64,000 nt of DNA, from the NCBI GenBank assembly GCA_025617745.1, contig CM046862.1:54427597-54491596 (forward strand), given 5' to 3'. Positions 47,001 through 59,500 of the stretch are shown piece after piece (positions within the stretch are counted from its first letter, which is position 1; every line of letters starts with the position of its first letter). This DNA is from Heliocidaris erythrogramma (taxonomy: Eukaryota > Echinodermata > Echinoidea > Camarodonta > Echinometridae). The position numbers and the translations under genes are program-made. The notes beneath the pieces are model-generated. The model worked only from the letters and a program-made list of their open reading frames with translations, searched no databases and was not told the origin of the DNA.

Positions 47001-50000
47001 ATCAAGATTTGATCTCATTCTCACTCTCCCTCTGTCTTGCTGTCCCTCTTCCCCTTCCTTTCTGTCTTTCTCCCCTGTAACTCTCTATCACCCCCCCCCC
47101 TCTCCTCTCTCCCTTTCCCTGTCTCTCTTACTTTCCTCTCTTACTCTGTTCCCCTCTCTTCTCTCTCTTTCATCAACTTTACCTCTCACTCACTCCCCTC
47201 CCCATCCTCTCTTCCCAACCCATCTTGCTCTTGCTCTCCCTCTCTCCCTCTCCCTCTCTCTATCTCTCCCTCTCTCTATCTCTCCCTCTCTCTATCTCTC
47301 CCTCTATCTATCTCTCCCTCTCCCTATCTCTCCCTATCTCTCCCTATCTCTCCTTCTCCCTCCCTATCTCTCTCTCTCCCTCCATCTCTCTCTCTCCCTC
47401 CATCTCTCTCTCCCTCCATCTCTCTCCCTCCATCTCTCTCCCTCCCTCCATCTCTCTCCCTCCATCTCTCTCTCTCCCTCCATCTCTCTCTCTCCCTCCA
47501 TCTCTTTCTCTTTCTCCAATAACAGGAATCCTATCTAGACCATATCTTCAAGCCGGGCAGATTCTCATTTCAAACCATCCTCAAAGCTCTTCATGTGAGT
47601 ACAATCCTTCCCCTCGTCAAACTTCTAATACATGAACCATATTTCCTAGGAATGAATAAAAGCTTAAAGGCCAAGTCCACCTCAATATCAAGTTGATTTG
47701 AATAAACAGAGTAAAATTAAACAAGCATAACAGTAAAAATTTCACTGAAATCGGATGTAAAATAAGAAAGTTATGGCATTTTGAAGTTTTCCATTATTTC
47801 ATGAAACAGTGATATGCATAGCATGGGCGGTATGCAAATGAGTGAACCGATGATGTCATGCACTCACTTTTCCTTATGTATTTTATTATATGAAATTTCA
47901 AATATTTCAATTTTTATGGATGTGATAAAGAATCCCTTCCTTGTATGAAAATAAGTTACAATAATGATGATTTTACATGTTCCATATGGAGTCAAACCAT
48001 GTTTTACATTATTGAAGCAAAAAAATGAAATATATGATATTTCATATAATAAAATACATAAGGAAAAGTGAGCGCATGACATCATCGGTTCACCCATTTG
48101 CTTACCGCCCATGTTATGCTTATCACTGTTTCATGAAATAATGGAAAACTTCAAAATGCCATAACTTTCTTATTTTACATCCGATTTCAGTGAAATTTTT
48201 ACTGTTATGCTTGTTTAATTTTACTCTGTTTATTCAAATCAATTTGATATTGAGGTGGACTTGGCCTTTAAGTAAATAGGGTAAATAATCAGTACATTTT
48301 TTCTCTTCTTTTTTTCAGCTGATTCAATGATTTTTATGGTTCATTAGTTTGACATGAGTGAGGATATTACAATTTTATGGAGGGAAAAGGAGGATCATGA
48401 CATTCAAATGTAAAATAGTAAAAGGTTTGGAATTGCCCGCTCCCTAAAAAATTAAATTTTAGCATAAGTACTGTAATTGCAGAAATATTCGCGTTAGATT
48501 AATTTTTGCGGATTTCGTGCTATTTTCGGCGGGCGTGAATTCTAGAACATGCGAAAATATTAGCACGATTTCTTATGCTTTTTTTTAAATGGACGCTGCA
48601 TTGCACGCTTCATCTGAATAATACATGTTTGAATCCAATTCATTTTAGAGTGCGTGTGTGTAGTTGAGTCTGTAGCCTGTAGCATGCATTTGAATCGAGT
48701 GAGTAATTGTGCAGCACGAATTCAAGAACCCGCGAATATGTGGTAGCTCAGCGCGAAAATTTAATCACGCGAAAATAACAGCGTTTACAGTATACAGAAG
48801 TGCATCTAATACCTTGATATCTACAGACATACAGTCGCTCTACCGGGTCTGACCTCGGAAGTCTGATGGATGTTGATCTTCCCGATCCTTCCATCCTCCG
48901 ACAAGACGCCTCCATCGTCGTGGAAACGGAGATACAGCAAAGGGTTGGAGGAGGGGAGGTCTCCCAGGGGGAGTACAGGCAGCTGGTGGAACAGAGCATG
49001 AGCAAGTTCCTGGCCTGCTGCGTGGAATATCACCAAGTGAGTTGCTGTTCCATCTACTTAACTAACTCCTGTTTGGAAACATAACTATTGAGATATCATG
49101 AGGAACATGATGTTTGAACTTATAACAAAAGAAGGAAATTGTTACCAATGCTGTACTTAAATTTGAAGAAATGTCAATGAATTATTGACTCATTCAATAA
49201 CACCATTGACAAATCGGATACTTGATAATCATGTGTTATACATGTATATCAAAACCGTCAACAGAGGATGTCAGTAAAACTCCAATTACTTTTCAATGAA
49301 CAGTGATTTTCATACTGGATTTTTCTCTTTTTCTTTTGACCTTCTCACATTCCGTTTTCTTGTGAAGTTTTATTTTGTTATGAATAAACCTTTAATACCC
49401 TGTTCTCTTCCTTTAGACATGTTCATTCTTGTTTTTAAACGTCTTCTTTTCAGGTTGCTAACAAGCCCTTGGGCCTGTTCTTGGATTGTAACACCCATAT
49501 GCCATGCCTCATCAAAAGAGTAAGTACATGTTTTCATATTTTTGTGTTTTTTATTGATATTTGATGCAAGCAAGTTCACAATTTTCACCTTCCTCGAAAA
49601 AAATCATTCAAGAATTATAAAGGCCTTTCCTCAGACATTGATACTAATGTGTGGTTGAGATTCTAATTCTGCCCATATAGTCAATGACATGTGTATTAAA
49701 GACCAAGACACCTCTACCTAATGGTTTGGTTTCATCGTTTATTTTACCTGACTGCCAAGAAAGCATGTGTATGCTTGTAAGTAAGCAACCAGGGGACTGA
49801 CAGCTTTAAGTCCTCTCTGAAGGACTTGGTAATGAGGATTAATGCCTTACCAAAGGGCACTAGCGCATCCACTTGGTTTCGAACCCGGGTCCTCAAGTTA
49901 CGAAACCACTGAGCCATCATGCCTCCATCCTGATTCTAATGATTCTAAACAGCTTTCTTTTTTAGCACCTTAATGAATTGTTTTTTACAGGTTTACACTC

Positions 50001-53000
50001 TCTAACAAATTATGCATTGTATTGAATTCTAAACTCCTCTTCTCTATCATGCTTTTAGAACTTGTTGTCAGTGCTTCAACCGGTTGGCTTACTGGAGGAT
50101 CTACACATGGGGGTCAAACGCACTTTCAGTATGGAAGACCTAGGAGGAGAGTTATCTGATGAAGGTATTGTGTATCAAGTTTTATATCTGTGTATTTTAA
50201 CCTTTTAGTCACTAAAGAAAAGGAACCGGGACTGGCCTTCTTATTACTCACTAAACTGCCTGGGACTGCTCGTGGACTTGACCCGTGACACACTACAGCA
50301 AATGTATTGTAAGGGATATCGGGCGCTGAAGCTTTGTGTGTGCTATCTTTACACGTAAGCCATTTAGAATCTGCTTTGAAGCGATGCGTTACTGTGGAAA
50401 GATTTTGCGTACAGCAGAGAGTCTATGCCGCAAGATGGTTTACTGAGACTGAGTTCAGTGGGTAAATGACTACAATATGCGTCATCCTCAGTGACTAAGA
50501 GGTTAAATATTCATGTAGTTATTGCATACTATAATGTTCATCATCAGGATATAAAAGTCAGAGACGATAAATTGATACAAACTTGAAGAGCACTGACTTC
50601 ACATTGTTGTACATTCACATCACATGCTTCAACAACAGCCGATTGACAGTCAATTTCTTGCAGCATTTAACCCATAGTCTGGGGGAACTGGGTGGATCCT
50701 GTATTAAGGCTATGAGAGTTAAAGAATTCAGTAGTCAACGGGTTACATGCCCAACTCTGGAGCAAACACTATACCTACATATAACTTTAGCTCTAGCCCT
50801 AATTGTAACCTGCAATCCACCTGCAACCTTATACATGCCCCTATATCTTTAAAGCCCACCACACACTATAATATCGTTCCGCGGTCCGATTTCGGAAGGA
50901 AAGGACATTTAAACACATATGTTTGATTGAGGTTCTGAATAGTCAAAGCAAAGTTGAATTACTGCCTATTGCGAGCTTTCTAGTCGGAGGAAAGGCCTTA
51001 TCGCTGTGAGTCGTAGTGACGTCTGGGCAGTCCTACGATTGTCTACGATTTGAAACTGATGTGGCCCTTATTCCGGGTATAAGGCTGACAGCCCACCCAA
51101 ACCCTATTTATAGTATTCATATCATTGTTCACAACCTGAATCAGGTAGGTTTTATTTGTTAAAATGCGCATATTTATAGCTATCGCGATTTATTTCGAAA
51201 ATTGGATCGCAGTTGATCGTGTAGTGGAGCAAGTGTCGCCGAAGCTAATGTCGGGGGCGTTTCATCAAGTGTTTTGTCAGTGATTTTTACCGACAAATTT
51301 GCTCTCCGCCAATCAGATGCAAGGATTTCAGTATTGCAACATGTCATTGGTGACAAGTTTTATGAAACGGGGCCAGATCACTTCCTTACCCTTCCCTCCC
51401 GTCACAGATCCGACCATTCTTCAAGACATCCAGTCACTCCAAGAATGCATCCATCTCCTGTCATCCTCCTCCGTTGCCATGGAGATGCAGAGCTTCACAG
51501 ACTCCCTGATGCAGCTGCAGAGGCCGGTGGACGTGGCCCAGAAGCTGGCGAAGAACAGCAAACTCCTCATGCAGGATGGGTAAGCAGAGGGGTTACACTT
51601 TACTTTTTGGATGATATATATATATATCATACCTGCCAACTCTTACGATTTGGGCGTAATTATTACGATTTTTTATTGTATATTACTCCTTACGACTTTG
51701 TATCACAAAATTACGATTTTCTGAATAATGTATGGTTGTGCGAACTTATACTACGTAGATACCCTACAACTACCTTATCTTGTCTATGTGCACTGTTCAT
51801 GCTTACATGTACAATGTATACGAAGCAACGGTGTGAGAACAAACAGTGTACATTGCCAAGATAACATACTGTGCAGTGAGTCCATGTTATGCATGATGGC
51901 AGTGCACGATTGTGCTATCGCGAGATAGGGAAATCACAGCCCCTAATAACCGTCATTTGTCCTCTGAGAACTGATTATAAATTTCACAAATGAGTCCAAA
52001 TGGAATATCATCGCTATTTTTCATGATTCAGGTGAGAGAGAATGTCTAACTTGTTCGCTAATGTGTTGAAATATTCTGTTGAAAAATCCCTGCTGGAATT
52101 CACTTTCCAGCAGGAATGGGAGACATTCTTCGCCATCACCAGCGGCCTAGATTATTGGTAGTGTGGTGGGTATATTGCTTTCTACTCTTTAGTTACTTTA
52201 TCTTGGGGTGTTTGAATTTAGCTGTGGTTGACTACATGCGATCAGGGAATTCCTGGAATGTTATAGAATTGAGATAAAGTAATTTTCCCTACCATTCTAG
52301 CTTTTTCATATCTAACCAAAAAAAAAGAACAATTATTTTTGTAATATTAGGGTTCAAAAACATGGTAAATGGTTTCAAAATAAGGCTGTGATTGCATTTG
52401 GGAGCATCTAGAACTCCAGAGCTTCCCGGGCCCTAAGGCGGGCCCTGGACCCCGTCCAGAAGGGACTTCGCGCTCGTCATGTGCGCTTTGCGCACATTAT
52501 GTCCCCCCTCCCCCCACAAATAAATATTACTCTTTTTGGTCCTCAAAGGTTGGCAGGTATGATATATACGTTATATATTTTGATACGATTGATATGCTTT
52601 AAAGACCCATTTCACAGAATTAACCTATTACTCTTGCTTTAAATGACTGAAGTGATATTGTCTTATATTTCTCTTTTCTTTTTTTTTTTGTTAATGACTT
52701 GTAGGTCTCAAAGCCAGGCCATGAGGGAGCAGGTTACACAAGCCCTAGGTAGAATTATGGATCCCATGGGTGTCTTCAGAACTGTTCTCCATGTCCTTGA
52801 TGTAGCAGAGGGTGAACCAGAGAGCCTACTTGCTGAATTGAGTAAGTAGAAGAGAGAGAGCCTACTTGCTGAATTGAGTAAGTAGAAGAGAGAGAGAGAG
52901 AGAGAGCCTACTTGCTGAATTGAGTAAGTAGAAAAGAGAGAGAGCCTACTTGCTGAATTGAGTAAGTAGAAGAGAGAGAGCCTACTTGCTGAATTGAGTA

Positions 53001-53528
53001 AGTAGAAGAGAGAGAGCCTACTTGCTGAATTGAGTAAGTAGAAGAGAGAGAGCCTACTTGCTGAATTGAGTAAGTAGAAGAGAGAGAGCCTACTTGCTGA
53101 ATTGAGTAAGTAGAAGAGAGAGAGAGCCTACTTGCTGAATTGAGTAAGTAGAAGAGAGAGAGCCTACTTGCTGAATTGAGTAAGTAGAAGAGAGAGAGCC
53201 TACTTGCTGAATTGAGTAAGTAGAAGAGAGAGAGCCTACTTGCTGAATTGAGTAAGTAGAAGAGAGAGAGCCTACTTGCTGAATTGAGTAAGTAGAAAAG
53301 AGAGAGAGCCTACTTGCTGAATTGAGTAAGTAGAAGAGAGAGAGCCTACTTGCTGAATTGAGTAAGTAGAAGAGAGAGAGCCTACTTGCTGAATTGAGTA
53401 AGTAGAAGAGAGAGAGCCTACTTGCTGAATTGAGTAAGTAGAAGAGAGAGAGCCTACTTGCTGAATTGAGTAAGTAGAAAAGAGAGAGAGAGAGAGAGAG
53501 AGAGAAAGCCTACTTGCTGAATTGAGTA

Positions 53529-53564
<36 letters not shown>

Positions 53565-56500
53565 GGGGAAGAAAATAAATGAAGAGGTTAAATGGAGAGA
53601 CAGATATACGTTGGTATCTGAGAGAGAGAGAGAAAGAGTGAGAGGAAAGGAGAGACACATTTTAGGGGGGGGGGGGTAGGAAATTGAGTAAAAAGAAAGT
53701 GAAGCATAGAGCATGCAACTTTTGGGGTAATTGTAAATTCATCACAATATGGCTTTGCTGTATTCATGTTTGTTTGTTCACTGTATTTCCTTTCTCTGTC
53801 AAAGAACCATTAATCTATCTTTGCCCCAAAACATTCCCGGTTAAGATGAATAGTATTGTTTAATGTGGTTTACTTTTCAGATCATCTTGGACCAGATGTG
53901 TTCCATAGTCCCACACACCATACTCTGAGTAGTGATCTTTCAGTGGTGTGTCTGGCTGCAAGCTTTGCCAGATTCTCTCAGACGAGGCTGGAATTCATGC
54001 AGATTCTTCTGGTTCTGGAGTGTCTGATCCTGAGACTAGAATCACAGGTCAGTATCTGACAGAGTTGAAGACTAATACCTGCATGAAGGTTTGGATCTAG
54101 GATCTGTGAAGGTACCTTTTTTTTGTTGAAATTTTGAAAAGGCATGGGGAGGGGTGGGGACACATTTTTGAGGTTGTGTACTTCAGATAATCGAAATGGG
54201 TTTTAAGTTTTAAGGGGGAGGGGGGTGATTCATTTGTCTCTCCACCCCCTCCCACCCCCCCCCCCCCCAAAAAAAAAAAGAAAAGCTGCCAGTGCCTTCG
54301 TGTGGATAAATGTTTTATGATATTTCGTGCGAGTATGCAAAAATTGTTTGCATGCACAGGGTACTTGTAAGTGCGTATAACCCCTAGTGCTAATACCAAG
54401 TGTCAAAGACTTCAGGAACAAATAATACCAAAGGTAAATTCTCTTATTTGATCGTATTTGAGTTGCCAGGCTTATCCCATCTCTATCTTCTATGGACTAT
54501 TGAGTGTACAAAAAAGTTAACATGTCATGTGATAATGTACCTTTCTTATTTATTTCATCACTCTCATCCCATCTCTAGCTTCCATAGACTACTGAATCAC
54601 CAAGAAGTTGACCTGTTAAATGATACTAGTCTTACTCACTCATACCACTCTCATCCCATCTCTAGCTTCCATAGACTACCGAATCACCAAGAAGTTGACC
54701 TGTTAAATGATACTAGTCTTACTCACTCATACCACTCTCATCCCATCTCTAGCTTCCATAGACTACCGAATCACCAAGAAGTTGACCTGTTAAATGATAC
54801 TAGTCTTACTCACTCATACCACTCTCATCCCATCTCTAGCTTCCATAGACTACCGAATCACCAAGAAGTTGACCTGTTAAATGATACTAGTCTTACTCAC
54901 TCATACCACTCTCATCCCATCTCTAGCTTCCATAGACTACCGAATCACCAAGAAGTTGACCTGTTATATGATACTAGTCTTACTCACTCATACCACTCTC
55001 ATCCCATCTCTAGCTTCCCAGGACAGCTGAATGTACTAAGGAATTAATCTGTGATGTGATACCATTCTTATTTATTTCACCACTCTTAATCCCATCTCTA
55101 GCTTCCCTGGACAGCTGAATGCACTAAGAAGTTAACCTGTGATGTGATACCATTCTTATTTATTTCACCACTCTTATCCCATCTCTAGCTTCCCTGGACT
55201 GCTGAATGCACTAAGAAGTTATCCTGTGATGTGATACCATTCTTCTTTATTTCACCACTCTTAATCCCATCTCCAGCTTCCCTGGACTGCTCGTTGCACG
55301 AAGAAGTTATCCTGTGATGTGATACCATTCTTCTTTATTTCACCACTCTTAATCCCATCTCTAGCTTCCATGGACAGCTGAATGCACTAAGAAGTTAACC
55401 TGTGATGTGATACCATTCTTATTTATTTCACCACTCTTATCCCATCTCTAGCTTCCCTGGACAGCTGAATGCACTAAGAAGTTAACCTGTGATGTGATAC
55501 CAATCTTCTTTATTTCACCACTCTTATCCTATCTCTAACTTCCATGGACTCTGAATGTACTAAGAAGTTAACCTGTGATCTGATACCATTCTTATTTATT
55601 TCACCACTCTTATCCCATCTCTAGCTTCCATGAATGCACTAAGAAGTTATCCTGTGATGTGATACCATTCTTCTTTATTTCACCACTCTTATCCCATCTC
55701 TAGCTTCCCTGGACTGCTGAATGCACTAAGAAGTTAACCTGTGATGTGATACCATTCTTATTTATTTCACCACTCTTAATCCCATCTCTAGCTTCCCTGG
55801 ACTGCTGAATGCACTAAGAAGTTAACCTGTGATCTGATACCATTCTTATTTATTTCACCACTCTTATCCCATCTCTAGCTTCCCTGGACTGCTGAATGCA
55901 CTAAGAAGTTATCCTGTGATGTGATACCATTCTTATTTATTTCACCACTCTTATCCCATCTCTAGCTTCCCTGGACTGCTGAATGCACTAAGAAGTTATC
56001 CTGTGATGTGATACCAGAGACATGCACCATTCTCCATGCCTACCATTCCCTAGTGTGGGTCTCTACCTGTGTGTCTAGCCCCATCCAGACAAAGACTGTG
56101 TAAGTATCAAATATGAAATATGTAGAATTATTGACCCTCAAATGTTTTCCACCACAATTTATTAAAGATAATGATTAGTTCTAGCGTTGAAAAGGAAATT
56201 TGAATGAAATTTGTTGAATACGTTACAAATTATATGCCCCATTCCTTCACACATAGAAGTTACGTCTAAGCCAACCACAGAATTTATTTAACATTTCACT
56301 TAAAGATACAGTTGAGTTCTGGTCATGCAATTACATTGTGAAAGAAACTTGGAAAAGATTGACCATGTTTACTGAAGAGTTGGTGTATATTGTGAGGTTT
56401 TTGAATCATCAAAGATATTGACCCAATCTCGCTGAAAAGCAAATGTACTGCACACAGAAATGGGTATATGGGACTACACACACAAGTGGCATGAATGTTC

Positions 56501-59500
56501 GGCCCAAAATTTCAGCTATTTCTAGTCCTATTTTGAATATGAGGGCATTTGAAGAGCAATACTTTTCAGAGGATTTTTCTACTATGATGTTATTCCAAAC
56601 TGACATAACAGGAATGAGAAAGCTCACAAATTATTTTTCACCTTTTTCCAGAACTCAACCTTCCCTTTAAGAAACAGAGAAAACTTATCACCAATTATTT
56701 TCTTTCTCTAGGGAATTTCATCTCAGACAGATGGCTGTACTTGAAATCTCCCAAAATAGTCCCTCCAAGCTTACAGGTCAAACCTCCCTATCTTCAACAT
56801 TGACCAGTCCACCTTCACCAACCCTTGTAGAGCTGTTTCTGCAGGGGAGTGGAGGGAGCTACGTCCGTTCCATTCTGGCCAAGAGGGCAAACAGGAGAGC
56901 GGAGGGACTGCAGGACTGGGGGAAATTGTACCCAGCTGCAATGAAGGCAGTTGCACAGCTTATGTATCCTTTGTGTTATAGACTCAGGGTTCACGCGGTT
57001 ATAGAAAAATAATTTTAAAAAATCTACCAAAGACATGGAAAGTCATTGAAAAAGAAAAAAAGAAAGAAATTGAACGTGGGTGTGACATAATATATATTAC
57101 TGCTTGCTATTCGTACGCCACTTGGATGCCGCGACCCATACCAAAATGGTACTTACGTAGTCACGGAAAGTCACAGAATTTGGTTCTCAAATATCTCTGT
57201 GAACTCTATGGCCCGTATTCTGAACTACGGTTTAACTTAAACCATGGTCTAAATGTGTGGTTTAACTATGGGCAGCCAAATGTGACACAAATCTCTAACA
57301 GTAGATATCCAATTTATCAGCATTTTTCGTACTTAAACTATTAAAAACTGTCTGGGAATGGTAAGTACAATATTTTTCATGACCGTTAAAGCATGAGACC
57401 AGAATCCAGTAAAAATAAGGAACATACAATATAAGCAAAGTTTAGACATTTTTGGCTACCCATAGTTAAACCACACATTTAGACCATGGTTTAAGTTAAA
57501 CCGTGGTTCAGAATACGGGCCTATGACTGCTACTGTGGGGAAAGGCTTCCTTGATATCAAGAGGATTTCAATGACGGCAGAAAAATGAGAAAATTAAAAT
57601 CTTGAGTTTTGAAGATTCTTGTACAGACAGGGACCTCTGTGATAACTCTTGCAAACTACTCTGTAATATGTGTATTTGCTTGACCTTTTGACCCTGAACA
57701 GATGGCCAATCAGTGCTAACTTCCTGTTTGCAGAATACCTGATGACCAAATGCCAATACACCCAACTGCAGGTAAGGCAACTTTTATGGACCTTAACACC
57801 AAAATTCTACTGAAGATATGTCTGCCTCTCTTTTCCAGGGATGGCAGCATCGTCCAGTTCTACAATTTAAATAAATCTTGATATTGAAGGATGTTTTGAG
57901 CCCTGCAATCGGGGAAAATGCCCGATTCCTTTTAAAATTTGTTGAAAGGTTTGCGATAGCGTTTACCCCAACAAATTGTTTTTAGAACTGACACTCCCAT
58001 ACTATTCTTCTTCTTCTTACTCAGGGTTACATTCGTCTTCTATCACCATGGTGCGAATGGAACGCTGCTTCCCGTCAGTTCCTCCTGGCCCATTGCTACC
58101 TGAACGCTGGAGAACCTATCAAAGCCTTGGGGTGCTTCCAGGAGGCTAGTCAGAGGATCGGGGCTGAGGATTTTCTACTGAACAGACTTCTCAGGACTAC
58201 AGAACTCCAGGGAAAGAAACTAGAGACGCTCTATCATCTGAAGGTAAGTGGAATGATAAAAAAAGATAACGAGAGAGAAAGAATGTGTAAAGATACCGAG
58301 AGAGAAAGAATGTGTAAAGATACCGAGAGAGAAAGAATGTGTAAAGATACCGAGAGAGAAAGAATGCGTAAAGATACTGAAAGAAAAAGAATGTGTAAAG
58401 ATACCGAGAGAGAAAGAATGTGTAAAGATACAGAGAGAGAAAGAATGTGTAAAGATACCGAAAGAGAAAGAATGTGTAAAGGTACCAAGAGAAAGAATGT
58501 GCAAAGATACCGAGAGAGAAAGAATGTGTAAAGATACCGAGAGAGAAAGAATGTGTGAAGATACCGAGAGAGAAAATGTGTAAAGATACCGAGAGAGAAA
58601 GAATGTGTAAAGATACCGAGAGAGAAAGAATGTGTAAAGATACCGAGAGAGAAAGAATGTGTAAAGATACCGAGAGAGAAAGAATGTGTAAAGGTACCGA
58701 GAGAGAAAGAATGTGTAAAGGTACCGAGAGAGAAAGAATGTGTAAAGGTACCGAGAGAGAAAGAATGTGTAAAGATACCGAGAGAGAAAGAATGTGTAAA
58801 GATACCGAGAGAGAAAGAATGTGTAAAGATACCGAGAGAGAAAGAATGTGTAAAGATACCGAGAGAGAAAGAATGTGTAAAGATACCGAGAGAGAAAGAA
58901 TGTATAAAGGTACCGAGAGAGAAAGAATGTGTAAAGATACCGAGAGAGAAAGAATGTGTAAAGATACCGAGAGAGAAAGAATGTGTAAAGATACCGAGAG
59001 AGAAAGAATGTGTAAAGGTACCGAGAGAGAAAGAATGTGTAAAGATACCGAGAGAGAAAGAATGTGTAAAGATACCAAGAGAGAAAGAATGTGTAAAGAT
59101 ACCGAGAGAGAAAGAATGTGTAAAGGTACCGAGAGAGAAAGAATGTGTAAAGGTACCGAGAGGAAAAGAATGTGTAAAGGTACCGAGAGAGAAAGAATGT
59201 GTAAAGGTACCGAGAGAGAAAGAATGTGTAAAGATACCGAGAGAGAAAGAATGTGTAAAGATACCGAGAGAGAAAGAATGTGTAAAGATACCGAGAGAGA
59301 AAGAATGTGTAAAGATACCAAGAGAGAAAGAATGTGTAAAGGTACCGAGAGAGAAAGAATGTGTAAAGATATACAGGTTGAGTGGAGGATAGGAGAGATT
59401 TTGAGAGAGACAGACAGAGAAAGAAGGGCCTAGGGTACTTTCAAGAAGCTTGTCAAAGAATAGGTGCTGGGGACATTTTGTTGAACAGATTTTGTAGACC

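Noticed and set aside
46888-47635. Serine/leucine/proline-rich frames of 136-216 codons
   Set aside because: They are a TCTCTCCC polypyrimidine repeat in NUP160 intron 9.
54400-55047. 215-codon frame with a 29-residue repeat
   Set aside because: It is the 87-bp acceptor array read through; the true exon 17 begins only at 55966.
58262-59375. CRISPR-like array from regular repeats
   Set aside because: There are no unique spacers, the repeats are contiguous, and the DNA is eukaryotic.
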